This document shows positions 15,345 to 24,992 of a DNA stretch of 64,000 nucleotides, piece by piece. This DNA comes from Actinoplanes auranticolor (GTDB taxonomy: Bacteria; Actinomycetota; Actinomycetes; Mycobacteriales; Micromonosporaceae), in the NCBI RefSeq assembly GCF_018332655.1, contig NZ_BOQL01000015.1, positions 1 through 64,000 on the forward strand, read 5' to 3'. A program made the position numbers and the translations under genes. The stretch's first letter is position 1, and every line of letters begins with the position of its first letter. Below the pieces are notes generated by a model, which was given only the letters and a program-made list of their open reading frames with translations, did not search any database and was not told the DNA's origin.

Positions 15345-17294
15345 TCATATCGACGCGCGGTCGTGTGCAGGCCCGAGCCACCGGTCGAACCAGGCACGGG
15401 TACGGCGCAACACGTCGCGCTGGTGGTGGCGTTCACGCAACGCGTGAGGTTCCCGGGGATAGACGACGTACTCGTGCTCGACGGCGAATCTGCGCAGCGC
15501 ACGGTGGTAGAACTCCGCCTGGGACACCGGGACGTTGGTGTCGTTCTCGCCGTGCAGGATCAGCACCGGCGTGCGGACCCCGGCGGCGTACGAGATCGGG
15601 CTGAGCCGGTCGTGGTGGTGCGGGCCCGGTCCCTCCCAGCCACTGCTGCCGCCGAGGGCGGACTCGAACCGTCCCAGCTCCCCCGTGGCGGCCAGCATCC
15701 CCCAGTCGCTGATCCCGGCCCCCATCACCGCCGCCTTGAACCGGCCGGTCTGCCCCACCGCCCACGCGGCCATGAAGCCGCCGTGGCTCCAGCCGCCGAT
15801 GCCCAGCCGGTCCGGGTCGGCGACGCCGCCGGCGACGAGCAGATCGATGCCGGCGCTGATGTCGGTCCACTCCTGCAGGCCGACCGCCCCGGCGACACGG
15901 ACCGCGAAGTCGTGGCCGCGGCCGGCGCTGCCGCGCGGGTTCGGCAGGAACACGGCGTAGCCGGCGGTCGCCAGCCACTGTCCGGACGGGTCCCAGTCGA
16001 GCATGAGCCGGTCGGCGTGCCGATCGTACGGGCCGCCGTGGACCAGGGTCACCAGCGGAAACGGCCCGTCGTCGCGGGAGCGGCCGGCGGGCAGGATCAG
16101 CAGGCCGTCGAGAGCCAGGCCGTCGGGCGCCTGGTAGGACAGGCGGTGCTGGCGGCCCCACCGGATGCCCCGCAGCTCGGGCCGGAGGTCGGTCAGCCTG
16201 GTCAGGGGCCCGTGCGCGGGGCCGGCGTGGACGTTGCGGGGCTCGTAGGCGGTGCTGACGACCGCCGCGAGAGCGTCACCGTGCCGGTTGGTGGTCAGCC
16301 ACTTCGCGTGGCCGTCGATCCGGGACACCTCGACCGGACGGGACCCGGCCGGATCGAGCCGGTGGATCGCGGTGTCGAGGCCGTCGGCGACCAGCACCAG
16401 CGGCGGGCCGGTGCCGGCCTGGACCAGAGCGACCGGGCAGACGGTCGCGCCGGCGGTCAGGTTGCGGTGCTCGCCGGCCGGCCCGCTCACCGGTACGGCG
16501 ACATCGAGCACTGCCTGCCCGCCCGCCAGCAGCGGCGGGGTGGTGGCGAGGTACGCCAGGTGCCAGCCGTCGGCGGCGGACCACCAGACCGGCGACGACG
16601 CGTCCGCCGCGGCCGGGCCGAGGTCGCGGGCCGGGCCGCCGGCCGGGTCGAGCAGGTGCAGAGCGGGCTCGATCGCGCCCGGGTCCACCTCGGGGCTGGA
16701 CCAGCTGAGCACCGCCAGCATCCCGTCGCCCGGACGCTGGGTCACCTCGACGACGTGGCGGTCACCGAACCCGTCCGGTGTCCGGATCTGCCCGCTGCCG
16801 ACGTCGAGCAGCCGCAACCGGTCCGGACGTACGCGTTCTCCCCACACCCGGGCGTCGTCGCGCTCGGTGGCCCGGCGCACGTCCTCGGCCGACGGCTCGT
16901 CGGCGGCGATCACGGCGACGAGATCGGGAGCGGCCAGCGGAAGATGCCCGGACACCCCGCCGGACCACGACGTCAGCGCCTCCACGACGCCGTCGCCCAG
17001 GGCGATGCGATGGACCTGTGCCGTGCCGCGCCCGGCCCGGTCGGAGAGAAAGTAGATCAGCCGCGAATCGGCGGCCCAGCGTGGCGCCGCATCGTGGGCC
17101 TCGCCCGAGGTGAGCCGTCGCGGCGGCTCGGTTCCGTCGGTGGCGGCGACCCAGACTTCACTCACGGGATGGTCACCGGCCCGACCGGCCGGAGCGACCA
17201 CGTAGGCGACCCACCGGCCGTCCGGCGACAACGCCACCGCTTGCGGCACCCGGCCGTCGACGATCAGCTCCGCGGTGAGCGGTGTCCCGTCCAT
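15345..17294 (-). CDS. S9-family prolyl oligopeptidase-like peptidase (acylaminoacyl-peptidase type)
   Basis: The protein is 649 residues. An N-terminal beta-propeller (about 1-380, with VALSPDGRWVAYVV and PRWAADSRLIYFLSDRAG) precedes an alpha/beta hydrolase domain. That domain carries VTLVHGGPYDRH (oxyanion), IGGWSHGGFMAAW (nucleophile Ser), VLILHGENDTNVPVSQAEF (acid Asp) and REPHALRERHH (catalytic His). Three active residues in the right order mark a working S9C-type peptidase. No signal peptide is seen, so it is cytoplasmic and removes short or acylated peptides. It is 17 nt downstream of a hydrolase gene on the same strand, possibly cotranscribed. Confidence 0.88.
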   Translation of the reverse strand: MDGTPLTAELIVDGRVPQAVALSPDGRWVAYVVAPAGRAGDHPVSEVWVAATDGTEPPRRLTSGEAHDAAPRWAADSRLIYFLSDRAGRGTAQVHRIALGDGVVEALTSWSGGVSGHLPLAAPDLVAVIAADEPSAEDVRRATERDDARVWGERVRPDRLRLLDVGSGQIRTPDGFGDRHVVEVTQRPGDGMLAVLSWSSPEVDPGAIEPALHLLDPAGGPARDLGPAAADASSPVWWSAADGWHLAYLATTPPLLAGGQAVLDVAVPVSGPAGEHRNLTAGATVCPVALVQAGTGPPLVLVADGLDTAIHRLDPAGSRPVEVSRIDGHAKWLTTNRHGDALAAVVSTAYEPRNVHAGPAHGPLTRLTDLRPELRGIRWGRQHRLSYQAPDGLALDGLLILPAGRSRDDGPFPLVTLVHGGPYDRHADRLMLDWDPSGQWLATAGYAVFLPNPRGSAGRGHDFAVRVAGAVGLQEWTDISAGIDLLVAGGVADPDRLGIGGWSHGGFMAAWAVGQTGRFKAAVMGAGISDWGMLAATGELGRFESALGGSSGWEGPGPHHHDRLSPISYAAGVRTPVLILHGENDTNVPVSQAEFYHRALRRFAVEHEYVVYPREPHALRERHHQRDVLRRTRAWFDRWLGPAHDRASI

Positions 17295-17310
17295 CGCGGC
17301 ACACTATCGA

Positions 17311-18192
17311 TCAGAGCGGGCCCAGGAACTTCAGGATGGCGGCGGCGAGCGCTCCGGGAGCCTCCTGCGCCACGAGGTGGCCGACCCCGGCCAGCCGTAC
17401 GGCGGTGAGCTCACCCGCGGTCACCTGGCGGAAGGTCTGCTCGGTGAACGGGGCGCTGACCGCATCGACGGTCAGGACCGGCATCGTCAGCGGGTGCGCC
17501 TCGGCCAGAGCCCTGGTGCTGCCCGCGTCGGCGAAGATCGCCTGGTAGAGGCCCGCGGTGCCGCGCCAGCCGTGCGGGCGGGCATAGCAGCGGACGAACT
17601 CGTCGAGGTCGGCGTCGGTGACCGCGTCCTTCGTCGCGGTCATCATGGGGTACGCCCACCCGGCGAGCAGCTGCCGCTCGTGGCCGGGCAGGAGCATCTC
17701 GGGAATGCCCGGGGCGCCGAGGAACCCGACGTGCCACGAGCCGCCGTGGTTGACGTCGGCCAGGCTCTCCAGCCCGTACCCCGGCAGCGTCGTCTCGACG
17801 GCGGTGAGGCTGCGCACGTCGCCGGGATGGGTGGCGGCGAAGCGGAAGCCCGGTCCCCCGCTGATGTCCTGGCACAGCAGGTGCACCGGGCCCGCGCCGA
17901 GGTGCGTGACCAGGTGGTGCAGGTCCTCGGCCGAGGTGGCGTCGTCGTAGGCGCCGTCGGCGGCGCCGGAGTCGCCGAAGCCGCGCAGGTCGACGGCGAC
18001 GACGCGGTGGGTCGCGGCCAGCAGCGGGATCAGCTTGCGGAAGGCCCACCAGGTCTCCGGCCAGCCGTGCACGAGCAGGATCGTCGAGCCGGTGGTGCCG
18101 GCCGAGACGTAGTGCAGCCGGGTGCCGTTGACCTCGGCCAGGTGGTGGGTGACGCCGGGGATGGTGGCACCGGCAGGGGTGATGGCGGGCAT
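17311..18192 (-). CDS. Alpha/beta hydrolase, epoxide-hydrolase/haloalkane-dehalogenase type
   Basis: The protein is 293 residues, from ATG 18192 with GAGGAG upstream. ILLVHGWPETWWAFRKLIP is the HGxP oxyanion motif of epoxide hydrolases. VAVDLRGFGDS follows, and the nucleophile region reads CQDISGG in place of CHDWGG, so the nucleophile Asp is kept but the Trp is changed. The final His is in VGHLVAQEAPGA. The gene diverges from a MarR gene across two clear palindromes, so it is the probable target of that repressor. The substrate is likely a small epoxide, ester or lactone; the Trp change makes true epoxide hydrolysis uncertain. Confidence 0.83.
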   Translation of the reverse strand: MPAITPAGATIPGVTHHLAEVNGTRLHYVSAGTTGSTILLVHGWPETWWAFRKLIPLLAATHRVVAVDLRGFGDSGAADGAYDDATSAEDLHHLVTHLGAGPVHLLCQDISGGPGFRFAATHPGDVRSLTAVETTLPGYGLESLADVNHGGSWHVGFLGAPGIPEMLLPGHERQLLAGWAYPMMTATKDAVTDADLDEFVRCYARPHGWRGTAGLYQAIFADAGSTRALAEAHPLTMPVLTVDAVSAPFTEQTFRQVTAGELTAVRLAGVGHLVAQEAPGALAAAILKFLGPL

Positions 18193-18207
18193 GCGAACTC
18201 CTCAAAT

Positions 18208-18249
18208 CGACAGCTTGGCTGTCGTTTAAAAGTAGACAGCCAGGCTGTC
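18208..18249. promoter_or_regulatory. Two palindromic MarR operators in the divergent hydrolase-marR promoter
   Basis: Site 1 is CGACAGCTTGGCTGTCG (18208-18224) and site 2 is GACAGCCAGGCTGTC (18235-18249). Both are perfect dyads sharing GACAGC...GCTGTC, with centres 26 bp apart. They fill the short gap between the start of the hydrolase gene (18192) and the MarR gene (18279). Size and symmetry fit a MarR dimer, so mutual repression of both genes is expected. Confidence 0.82.
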
Positions 18250-18278
18250 GTTGTCAATCGTTCTTATAGGCTGGGCGC

Positions 18279-18758
18279 ATGTCCCGATCCGGAGCCGACC
18301 TGGCTCTGCTGCTGCTCGGTGGTTTCCGCGCCCTGGCCGACCGCGCGACCGCCGAGCTCGCCGCGCGCGGCTACGCCGACGTCCGGCCGGTGCACGACTT
18401 CGCCCTGCAGGCGATCCTGTCCGGCGCCGACACCGCCTCCGAGCTCGGCCGCCGGATGTCGGTCGCCAAGCAGTCCGCGGCGAAGACGATCGCCGGGCTG
18501 GAGGAGCGCGGCTTCGTCAGCCGCGAGCCCGACCCGGCCGACCGGCGGCGGATGCGCCTGCGCGTCACCGAGCACGGTCTCGCGATGCTGCGCGAAGGCG
18601 AGGCCATCTTCGACGAGTTGCGGGAGCAGTGGGAGCAGCAGGTGGGCGCGGACGCGATCAAGGTGCTCGAGGACTCGCTGCGCCGACTCCTGGCCGACGC
18701 CCCGGTCCGGCTCGACACGCCCGGCTGGCTCATGCAGGACCTGTCCGGCGTCGACTGA
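18279..18758 (+). CDS. MarR-family transcriptional regulator
   Basis: The protein is 159 residues. Its central winged helix runs from TASELGRRMSVAKQSAAKTI (recognition helix) to GFVSREPDPADRRRMRLRVT, the typical MarR wing with the D-x-R-R motif. Flanking helices mediate dimerisation. It diverges from the epoxide-hydrolase-like gene, with two palindromes in the gap that it probably binds. The ligand is likely to resemble the hydrolase substrate. Confidence 0.9.
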   Translation: MSRSGADLALLLLGGFRALADRATAELAARGYADVRPVHDFALQAILSGADTASELGRRMSVAKQSAAKTIAGLEERGFVSREPDPADRRRMRLRVTEHGLAMLREGEAIFDELREQWEQQVGADAIKVLEDSLRRLLADAPVRLDTPGWLMQDLSGVD

Positions 18759-18769
18759 CCGCCCTGCGC

Positions 18770-19384
18770 TCAGCTCCCGGCGTCGCTCACGACCGCCGCG
18801 ATCACGGCGAGCGGGCGCTGGGTGTCGTTGCCGGGCCGGCGCTCGTGCTCAACCTCGGTGAAACCCGCGCGCGCCAAGCGCTCGGAGAACGCGCCGACCG
18901 GCCACCGGTAGGCGGTGGTGACCTTGTGGTCGAAGGGCTCGATCTCCTCGCCGTCGAAGAACCCGGCCACCAGCGTGCCGCCCGGCGCCAGCACCCGCCG
19001 GAACTCGGTCAGCACACCGTCGAGCTCCGGCGGCGCCAGATGGATCAGCGAGTACCAGGCCAGAATCCCCGCGACGGCTCGGTCAGCGACGTCGAGGCTG
19101 GTCATCGACCCGAGGTGGTACGTGCCGTCGGGGTGGGTCGCCAGCGCGTGGGCGATGAACTCGGGGACCAGGTCGATCCCAACCGCGTCGACACCGAGCC
19201 CGCGAAGGTAACCGGTCAGATGCCCGGGACCACAGCCCACATCCAGCACGGTCCCGGACCGCAGGGTCAGGTGCCGCCCGATGAAGGCGAGATCGGCGGC
19301 GGCCACCTTCTCCCGGGCGCCGAACAGGTCGATGGAGAGATCGGCGACGGAGGCGTACGCATCCCGGACCCGTTCCACGTTCAC
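18770..19384 (-). CDS. Class I SAM-dependent methyltransferase
   Basis: The protein is 204 residues, from GTG 19384 with GAGGAG 7 nt upstream. SAM motif I is VLDVGCGPGHLTGYL (47-61), followed by VGIDLVPEFI (acidic motif II) and LAPGGTLVAGFFDGEE (post-motif). It belongs to the Methyltransf_11/25 class; the substrate cannot be told. The LarA-like gene ends only 10 nt upstream on the same strand, so the two are almost surely cotranscribed. Confidence 0.87.
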   Translation of the reverse strand: MNVERVRDAYASVADLSIDLFGAREKVAAADLAFIGRHLTLRSGTVLDVGCGPGHLTGYLRGLGVDAVGIDLVPEFIAHALATHPDGTYHLGSMTSLDVADRAVAGILAWYSLIHLAPPELDGVLTEFRRVLAPGGTLVAGFFDGEEIEPFDHKVTTAYRWPVGAFSERLARAGFTEVEHERRPGNDTQRPLAVIAAVVSDAGS

Positions 19385-19394
19385 GGAGGACTCC

Positions 19395-20684
<1,290 letters not shown>

Positions 20685-20770
20685 GGGTTCCAATCTGGCC
20701 CGCCCCGGTACGCACGGCAAGCCCCGGCGGGGTTGCCGTGCCGCCGCAACGGCACGGCAACCACCTCGGT

Positions 20771-21097
20771 TCAGCCGTGCTTCTCCTGGCACGGCACGCA
20801 GAAGCGGGCATGCGGAAGGACCTCGAGACGCTCCACGGGAATGGCGCGGTCGCACTTCTCGCAGGCGCCGTAGGCGCCTTCGGCGATCCGGCGCAGGGCA
20901 CCGGAGATCTGCTCGATACTGCGCCGCGTCGCGGCCAGCAGCCCGGCCCGGTTGTGAGCCTCGCCGGGGTCGCCGGTGTCGGCGTTGAGCTCGGTGAGTT
21001 CCCGCAGCCGGGCCGTCTGCGTGGCGAAATCATCCGTCAGCGACGCGCGCAGATCGGCCAGCCGGCCGTGGTCGACAGTCTGTTGCTCGGTACTCAT
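20771..21097 (-). CDS. DksA/TraR-type C4 zinc-finger protein (copy 1)
   Basis: The start chosen is ATG 21097 (MSTEQQ), with GAGAGGCAGATC upstream; it gives 108 residues. Residues 12-75 form an antiparallel helical hairpin. The C-terminal finger is C79-x2-C82...C100-x2-C103 (CEKC and CVPC), as in DksA/TraR proteins that enter the RNA polymerase secondary channel. Actinobacterial versions are often stress-linked. A canonical intrinsic terminator lies between any usable promoter and this ribosome site. A second relative is encoded at 49473-49808. Confidence 0.86.
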   Translation of the reverse strand: MSTEQQTVDHGRLADLRASLTDDFATQTARLRELTELNADTGDPGEAHNRAGLLAATRRSIEQISGALRRIAEGAYGACEKCDRAIPVERLEVLPHARFCVPCQEKHG

Positions 21098-21120
21098 GAT
21101 CTGCCTCTCGGAAAGTGGGG

Positions 21121-21156
21121 AAAACAAAAAAGGGCCGAAGCTGGAAGCTTCGCCCT
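21121..21156 (-). terminator. Canonical intrinsic terminator in the leader of the DksA/TraR gene
   Basis: Read on the minus strand, arms AGGGCGAAGCT and AGCTTCGGCCCT pair over 11 bp with one bulged G and a 3-nt loop, followed at once by TTTTTTGTTTT. This is a textbook Rho-independent terminator, rare in so GC-rich a genome. It ends only 24 nt before the DksA/TraR start codon, so no ordinary promoter fits between them. It is either an attenuator in that gene's leader or the 3' end of a separate small RNA. Confidence 0.85.
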
Positions 21157-21392
21157 GGCGGCCGTTCGATGGATACAAACGGTCCGCGGGAGGGCCTCGC
21201 CCGGTGCGCGCCGGCAGCACGGACGTGAGCGTGGATGCGATGGCCACCACCCGGGAGGCCACCGGCACCGGCGGAAGCACGCACGCCGCGGCCGCCGGCA
21301 CCTCGGTGACGGCAGGCGAGCAGAACGTCACCGGCGACATGGCCCCACCATAGGAGGACGGCAACGGAAAGCCAAAAGCGGCTCAGCGCGGC

Positions 21393-21518
21393 TCAGCCGG
21401 GCCGGCGCCTCACCTTGGTCGCGTAGCGCCGCACCAGATACACCAATTTGCCGGAAATGACCAGGACAACGGCCCGACCTACGACTCGCCGGGTGATGAA
21501 GTTGACCGGCGTGGCCAA
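21393..21518 (-). CDS. Possible 41-residue membrane peptide
   Basis: A short frame from TTG 21518 to TGA 21393 reads as a plausible small protein: a basic start (TRRVVGR), a hydrophobic segment (AVVLVISGKLVYLV) and a basic tail (RRYATKVRRRPG). Third positions are GC-rich. It overlaps the 3' end of the broken nucleotidyltransferase gene in another frame and lacks a clear ribosome site. It may be a real small peptide, the tail of a lost gene, or chance. The rest of the gap 21098-21478 shows only the terminator. Confidence 0.25.
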   Translation of the reverse strand: MATPVNFITRRVVGRAVVLVISGKLVYLVRRYATKVRRRPG

Positions 21519-22023
21519 GGCGGGAACCGGTTCCGCAGTTCGGCGATCTCCGGCGGCCCGAGCCCGTGCGGCGCGAAAACTCGATCCGGCGTCTCGTCCA
21601 GGCGTGAGCCGACCCGCGCTACGTCCTCGTCCTCGAGGGCGTGGGCGGCCAGAAACACTGAGACATCGACGAAGTCGCGCACCTCAGCGCGGGACACCAG
21701 CGCGGCGACCTTCCACGCCATCAGGTCTGCCATGGCCATGACCGGACCGACCTCGAGCACCACCGGCGCCCGGGTGCGATCGAGGTGCCCGAGGCTCACC
21801 CTGACCGCCCCTTCGCCGCCGACGCCCGGGAAGGCGACCATCTCGGCCATGAAGTAGTCCATGTCCTCCGGGCCGAACAGGTCGATGTCCTCGGTCGGGC
21901 GTTGTAGCGCGCCGTGCAGGATCAGGGCGAGGCCCTCCCGAGCACGAATCCGTACCGGTGGGCAACCCTCAGTGCGACGCGGACCACCTTTTCGTGGAAC
22001 GGGTCGATCGGCGGTGCGCTCAA
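21479..22023 (-). pseudogene. Frameshifted AbiEii-type nucleotidyltransferase
   Basis: Translation can begin at TTG 22023, overlapping the stop of the gene before (TTGA), and gives PPIDPFHEKVVRVAL..HRYGFVLG. Near 21925 the frame must change by one base to continue as GLALILHGALQRPTEDIDLF and then DFVDVSVFLAAHALEDED. This is the minimal nucleotidyltransferase fold of AbiEii/AbiGii and similar toxins, with the D-x-D pair in EDIDLF. The break falls at the GG active-site loop: GTGCTC and GGCCTC are 5 bases apart where 6 are needed. Either the gene is dead or one base is missing from the assembly. Confidence 0.72.
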
Positions 22024-22376
22024 GCGGCGGCCCGGTGTCCGACCAGGTCCGGGTGGCGCAGCTCCCACGCTGTGCGAACGCCGCGGGGCAGATACAGCTC
22101 CGTCCACAACCGGCGTAGCGTCGCCGCATCCAGCCAGGTGGCCAGCTCGTCGATACAGATCGCCTCGCGCAGCACGATCTCATAGACCCGTTTGAGGTCG
22201 AAGCCGTCCTCGAGGTCGAAGCGACGATCCTGCGGCGGCAGCCAGACCAGCCGGTGTGGTAGCTCGACGACGCCGCTCGTCGGCCCCTGCAGCAGGGCGA
22301 GATCCGGGGCAACCAGCGCCAGACGGCCCGGTCGGCTGGTCAGCCGCACAGGGGCGAGGGCGGAACGGTCTGCCAT
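22020..22376 (-). CDS. Hypothetical protein preceding AbiEii-type gene (possible antitoxin-side partner)
   Basis: The protein is 118 residues, from ATG 22376. It starts with an Arg/Leu-rich stretch (SRPGRLALVAPDLALLQGP), then VELPHRLVWLPPQDRRFDLE, then a helical half with VLREAICIDELATWLDAATL and LPRGVRTAWELRHP. No helix-turn-helix is obvious. It overlaps the broken nucleotidyltransferase by 4 nt, so the two were translationally coupled. Such a pair suggests a toxin-antitoxin-like module, but this protein does not look like AbiEi, so the role is open. Confidence 0.62.
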   Translation of the reverse strand: MADRSALAPVRLTSRPGRLALVAPDLALLQGPTSGVVELPHRLVWLPPQDRRFDLEDGFDLKRVYEIVLREAICIDELATWLDAATLRRLWTELYLPRGVRTAWELRHPDLVGHRAAA

Positions 22377-22440
22377 ACAAGCACGATACGCGCAAGACCA
22401 AGACAGGTCACGCCGCAGCGATCGCTCGCCACCAAGGGGC

Positions 22441-24237
22441 CTACGGCAACCTCACGGTGAAGGTCGTGCCGCTGCCCGGGGTGCTGGCCACCTCGATCGT
22501 TCCGCCGTGTGCCTCCGCCAGCTTGCGGACGATCGCCAGCCCCAGGCCGCTGCCGCCGGTGGCCCGGCTCCGGGACTCGTCGGCCCGCCAGAACCGGTCG
22601 AACACCCGCGGCAGGTTCTCCGCCGAGATACCCACCCCCGTGTCCCGTACGGTGATCGTCGATCCCTGCGCTCCCACCGTGACCGACCCGCCGCGCGGGG
22701 TGAAGCGGACCGCGTTCGACACCAGGTTGCCGATCATCTGGCGCAGGCGTACCGCGTCGGCCGCCACCACCGGGTCGCCGTCCGCCTCCATCGCCAGCCG
22801 GACCCCCGCCGCGTGCGCGGGGGCGCGGTGGCTGTCCACCACCTGGGCCAGCACGTCGCGGACGTAGGTCGGTTCGGCGTGGATGCGCAGCGTGCCGGCG
22901 TCCGCCGCGGCCAGGTCGCTCAGATCGTCGATGATGTGCTGCAGCAGCACCGCCTCCTCGTGCAGCAGCTCGACCAGCTGGCCGTCCGTCGGGGCCAGGT
23001 CGTCCTGGGCCGCCTCCAGCCAGCTGCGGATGTTGGTCAGCGGGGTACGCAGCTCGTGCGCCACGTCGCTGACCATCGCGCGGCGCTGGGCCTCCGCCTG
23101 GTCGCGGCGTTCGGTGGAGTCGTTCAGGGCACGGGCCAGCCGGCCGATCTCGTCCTGGGTGGACACCGGCGCCGGGGTGTGCCGGTCCGCGGCTTCGGTG
23201 AGGGCGCGCAGCGGGCGGACCAGGCGGCGGCCGACCAGCACCGTGATCAGGATGGTGGCGAGCAGGACGCCGCCGGTGGTCGTCACGATCCGGATCGTGT
23301 TCTCCCGGGACAGGGTGAACCGGGTCTGGTCGGCGCCGGTGTCCGGGTCGGTCACGAACAGCAGGGCGGGAGGGGCGACGTACGGCTGCAGCATGCCCCG
23401 CCGCGACTTCTCGACGCAGCCGCGGACGCGGGTGGCGGCCCGGGTGTCGCCGGCGTCGAACAGCTCCCGGATGGTGAGGGCCGGCGCCACATTCTCGGCC
23501 GGGTCGTCGGCCGGGTCGACCTTCTCCACCGACGTCGAGAAGTCGGGCCACACGCCGAACCGGTACCCCCGCGGCGGGCCCACGCAGCGGGTGACGAGCC
23601 GGCTCAGCTCCCCCAGCGGCTTGGCCTCGCCCCTGGTGATCGCGGGCAGCTTCTCGAGGCAGGCCTGCCCGGCCTTCTCCGGGCCGGTCACCGTGACGGC
23701 CGGCCGCCCGTTCGGCAGCTCCTCGATCTTGCCGTCCGCGCCGATCCGGCGGAGGCAGGCCAGCTGGTCATTGGCGATCTTGCGCAGCAGACCGCGCTCG
23801 TCCGACGGGACCCGGAACGGGCCGACCGCCCGCTCGTCGATGCGCTCGGCGCCGCCGGTCAGGGCCAGGTCGAGGTTCAGCGGGTCGACCGTGGCCGACG
23901 GGCGGGCGGCCGCCAGCGACGGGCCCGGACCGGAGTCGGCGATCACCACCCGTTCCGCGGTCATCAGGGTGATGCGGCGGTCCAGCTTCGCGGCCCGCTC
24001 CCGGATCAGCGCCGGGGCGCCGGACCAGTCGGCGTGGGTGGCCGCGTGGCCGACGAGCATGTCGTACACGCCCTTGTCCTCGGTCAGCGAGCGGCCCTGC
24101 TCCTGCCGGATGGCGCGGGTGGCGGTGCTGGCGGCCAGCCAGGCGGTCGCCGCGATGGCGGCCACGGCGATCAGCACGGACGTGACGAGCAGGCGGGTCA
24201 CCAGGCTGTGCCGCAGCGGCACCCGGCCGTTGCTCAC
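22441..24237 (-). CDS. Sensor histidine kinase with large extracytoplasmic domain
   Basis: The protein is 598 residues, from GTG 24237, overlapping the regulator's stop (GTGA). Membrane helices near residues 13-37 and 326-350 enclose an extracytoplasmic sensor of nearly 290 residues with several Cys. A HAMP region follows (VGRRLVRPLRALTEAADR). The H-box is SDVAHELRTPLTNI, the N-box NLVSNAVRF, and the ATP lid VRDTGVGIS with GGSGLGLAIVRK. It should autophosphorylate and pass phosphate to the regulator encoded just upstream. The divergent MacAB-like efflux genes suggest it senses an envelope stress or toxic compound. Confidence 0.93.
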   Translation of the reverse strand: MSNGRVPLRHSLVTRLLVTSVLIAVAAIAATAWLAASTATRAIRQEQGRSLTEDKGVYDMLVGHAATHADWSGAPALIRERAAKLDRRITLMTAERVVIADSGPGPSLAAARPSATVDPLNLDLALTGGAERIDERAVGPFRVPSDERGLLRKIANDQLACLRRIGADGKIEELPNGRPAVTVTGPEKAGQACLEKLPAITRGEAKPLGELSRLVTRCVGPPRGYRFGVWPDFSTSVEKVDPADDPAENVAPALTIRELFDAGDTRAATRVRGCVEKSRRGMLQPYVAPPALLFVTDPDTGADQTRFTLSRENTIRIVTTTGGVLLATILITVLVGRRLVRPLRALTEAADRHTPAPVSTQDEIGRLARALNDSTERRDQAEAQRRAMVSDVAHELRTPLTNIRSWLEAAQDDLAPTDGQLVELLHEEAVLLQHIIDDLSDLAAADAGTLRIHAEPTYVRDVLAQVVDSHRAPAHAAGVRLAMEADGDPVVAADAVRLRQMIGNLVSNAVRFTPRGGSVTVGAQGSTITVRDTGVGISAENLPRVFDRFWRADESRSRATGGSGLGLAIVRKLAEAHGGTIEVASTPGSGTTFTVRLP

Positions 24238-24941
24238 GCGGTCTCCGCCGATCCGGCCGACAGCCGGTAGCCGACGCCGTAGACGGTGATCAGCTGGGTG
24301 GGCCGCTGCGGATCGAGCTCGATCTTGCGGCGCAGGTTCATCACGTGCACGTCGATGGTCCGCTCGGTCGAGCTGCGGTCGATCCCGCGGGTGTGGTGCA
24401 GCAGCTGGGCCCGGGTGAAGACGCGTTCCGGCTGCTCGGACATGGCGGCCAGGATGGCGAACTCGCCGCGGGTGCACTCGACCGGCTCATTGCCGACGGT
24501 GACCTGGTGCACGGCCGGGTCGACGCCGATCCGGCCGATGCGGCGCGGCCCCGGGCCGGCCGGCACCGGCGCGCCGCGGGACGCCCGGCGCAGGAGGGTA
24601 CGCACCCGGGCCATCAGCTCCCGCGGGCTGTACGGCTTGGTCAGGTAGTCGTCGGCACCGAGCTCCAGGCCGAGCAGCAGGTCGTCCTCGGCGGTACGGG
24701 CGGTGAGCATCAGCACCAGCACGTCCGACTCCTGGCGCAGGGTGCGGCACACCTGCAGCCCGTCCAGGCCGGGCATCATGACGTCGAGCACCAGCAGGTC
24801 GGGCCGCCACCGCCGGGCCACGTCCAGGGCGGCCCGGCCGTCGTGCACGACGTGCGCGTCGTGGTCGGCCGCGGTCAGGTACCGGCGCACGACCTCGGCC
24901 TGGCGGGGATCGTCATCGGCAACCAGGACCCGAGCACGCAT
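24234..24941 (-). CDS. OmpR/PhoB-family response regulator
   Basis: The protein is 235 residues. Its receiver domain (1-120) has the acidic pair D10-D11, the phosphoacceptor D53 (VLDVMMPG) and the Lys of LTKPYSPREL. The C-terminal winged helix (about 135-230) has ARGEFAILAAMSEQPERVFTR-type features and DRSSTERTIDVHVMNLRRKI as the recognition helix. It is coupled to the downstream kinase gene by a 4-nt overlap. It diverges from the efflux operon; the direct repeat at 24993-25009 is its likely site. Confidence 0.94.
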   Translation of the reverse strand: MRARVLVADDDPRQAEVVRRYLTAADHDAHVVHDGRAALDVARRWRPDLLVLDVMMPGLDGLQVCRTLRQESDVLVLMLTARTAEDDLLLGLELGADDYLTKPYSPRELMARVRTLLRRASRGAPVPAGPGPRRIGRIGVDPAVHQVTVGNEPVECTRGEFAILAAMSEQPERVFTRAQLLHHTRGIDRSSTERTIDVHVMNLRRKIELDPQRPTQLITVYGVGYRLSAGSAETA

Positions 24942-24992
24942 GGCGGCGATGATAGGCCGGGCCGGGCTCGCGCGGCGGACTTCTCCGGCATA

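Noticed and set aside
15342..17408. A 688-codon open frame on the + strand
   Set aside because: It is antisense to the S9 peptidase gene, whose three active residues are in order on the minus strand. The + product is Arg/Gly/Pro-rich with no domain; long antisense frames are common in GC-rich DNA.
21098..21364. N-terminal extension of the DksA/TraR gene up to 21364
   Set aside because: The longer frame would translate through the intrinsic terminator; the ATG at 21097 has the proper ribosome site and family start.
22192..24270. A 692-codon open frame on the + strand
   Set aside because: It is antisense to the histidine kinase gene, which shows H, N and G boxes. The + product is low-complexity.
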